Shown here piece after piece: positions 5,781 to 6,301 of a stretch of DNA of 6,301 nt (its first letter is position 1; every line of letters starts with the position of its first letter). The DNA is from Bacteroidetes bacterium QS_8_68_15 (lineage in GTDB: Bacteria > Bacteroidota > Rhodothermia > Rhodothermales > Salinibacteraceae). The translations under genes and the position numbers were made by a program. The notes under the pieces are model-generated. The model made no database searches. It was given only the letters and a program-made list of their open reading frames with translations, and had not been told where the DNA came from. The stretch is from assembly GCA_003023245.1 (NCBI GenBank), contig PXTR01000127.1, forward strand, positions 1 to 6,301, read 5' to 3'.

Positions 5781-5808
5781 CGCATTACGCAATACGCATC
5801 ACGTTTTT
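5781..5808. repeat. CGNNNTA heptamer array, right cluster (inverted relative to the left)
   Basis: Four consecutive units on the plus strand: CGCATTA, CGCAATA, CGCATCA, CGTTTTT. The stretch 5783-5796 (cattacgcaatacg) is the exact reverse complement of 5666-5679, so the two clusters form a 14-bp inverted repeat enclosing 103 bases. The array ends two bases before the start codon of the next gene. Confidence 0.75.
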
Positions 5809-5809
5809 C

Positions 5810-6301
5810 ATGAAAGGACTCGCACATGCCGGCGCTCCCGCTTCGGCAGGCGCCGGGAGGCGTCCGGCCCGCTCGCGTCTGGTCCCACTGCTCTTCCTGG
5901 CCGCCGCCGCGGTGCCGCTCGGGGTCGCCGCAGGCTGCACCGCCTCCTCCGATTCCGCCGCTGACCGGGCCGCCGCCGCCGACACGCTCATGCTCGACGC
6001 GCTCGCCGACACCCTTTCGCCCGCCGAAGCAGCGCGTTACGCCTTCCACGGGCGCGACCGTGAAGGCAAGGACGGCCCGCTCGCGAACATCGGCTACGAC
6101 CTGGCGCATCTCTACTTCGCCTACTGCGCGCACCGGCGTGCCGCTGCTGCGGAAGGCGACACGTCGTTTCAGCCCCCCAGTGACGGGATGACGGTGACCG
6201 AGGCAGGGAAGGTGACCGTCAACGCCACCGCCGCCGAGAGCGGCGAGCAGCTGCGCGCCGACCTCGACGCGCTGGGCCTCGACGGCGGCGCCACCGCCGG
6301 G
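5810..6301 (+). CDS. Probable exported lipoprotein, 3' end outside the window
   Basis: The frame from ATG 5810 is open for 164 codons to the window edge. The N-terminus has the shape of a lipoprotein signal: a basic region (GRRPARSR, 17-24), a hydrophobic core (LVPLLFLAAAAVPLGVA, 24-40) and AAGC with C43 as the likely lipidated cysteine, then a Ser/Ala/Asp-rich linker. The lipobox is weak because alanine, not leucine, stands at -3. The mature part includes NIGYDLAHLYFAYCAHR (about 91-107) and later MTVTEAGKVTVNATAAESGE followed by QLRADLDALGL. That pattern resembles the short alpha/beta segment found ahead of secreted or surface proteases and adhesins in Bacteroidota. I cannot name the family. 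ATG 5826 is in another frame and is not used. The start lies immediately after the heptamer array, and no promoter is recognisable. Confidence 0.65.
   Translation, partial: MKGLAHAGAPASAGAGRRPARSRLVPLLFLAAAAVPLGVAAGCTASSDSAADRAAAADTLMLDALADTLSPAEAARYAFHGRDREGKDGPLANIGYDLAHLYFAYCAHRRAAAAEGDTSFQPPSDGMTVTEAGKVTVNATAAESGEQLRADLDALGLDGGATAG

Noticed and set aside
5666..5796. Intrinsic terminator of lat formed by the 14-bp inverted repeat
   Set aside because: The loop would be 103 bases and the T5 tract is not adjacent to the stem, so it does not fit a standard terminator.
5647..5808. CRISPR array
   Set aside because: Units are 7 bases without spacers and occur in inverted clusters. No cas gene is present.
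5826..6191. Alternative plus-strand frame starting at ATG 5826
   Set aside because: Pro/Arg/Thr-rich shadow. The frame from 5810 has a signal peptide and remains open to the window edge.

Overview
The window is GC-rich, protein-dense bacterial DNA. There is no rRNA or marker gene to fix the taxon. Several signs point to a high-GC member of the Bacteroidota, possibly the Rhodothermia: most starts lack a clear Shine-Dalgarno, one good match to the Bacteroidota -33/-7 promoter lies upstream of moaC, and the proteins carry acidic stretches like those of marine or halophilic lineages. This placement is inference. Both ends of the window are cut inside open frames, so it may be a short contig.

Layout, left to right. 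(1) A PspA/IM30-family coiled-coil protein (+) is followed by a protein with two membrane segments and a long coiled coil (+), probably a membrane-stress pair. The first 40 bases are the exact reverse complement of the start of that second gene, and the expected N-terminus of the PspA-like gene is not readable. This suggests a chimeric join or a recent inverted duplication. (2) A promoterless ankyrin-repeat tail (+) begins directly at the stop of the membrane gene. (3) A minus-strand pair encodes a 72-residue helical protein and a minimal-nucleotidyltransferase-fold protein, arranged like a toxin-antitoxin-type module. (4) An unidentified minus-strand gene of about 180 codons is broken by what looks like a single missing base. 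(5) moaC (molybdenum cofactor synthesis, -) has a candidate promoter in the divergent gap. (6) lat, L-lysine 6-transaminase (+), is complete with all expected PLP-site residues and a glutamine-rich N-terminal extension. (7) A 145-base gap carries arrays of a CGNNNTA heptamer in inverted orientation; the first array supplies the last codons and stop of lat. (8) A probable exported lipoprotein (+) runs off the right end.

Functionally the genes look like a mixture: membrane maintenance, a small accessory module, cofactor synthesis and lysine catabolism. No single pathway links them. The features most worth checking are the 40-base inverted repeat, the heptamer arrays flanking the end of lat, the nucleotidyltransferase pair and the frameshifted gene.
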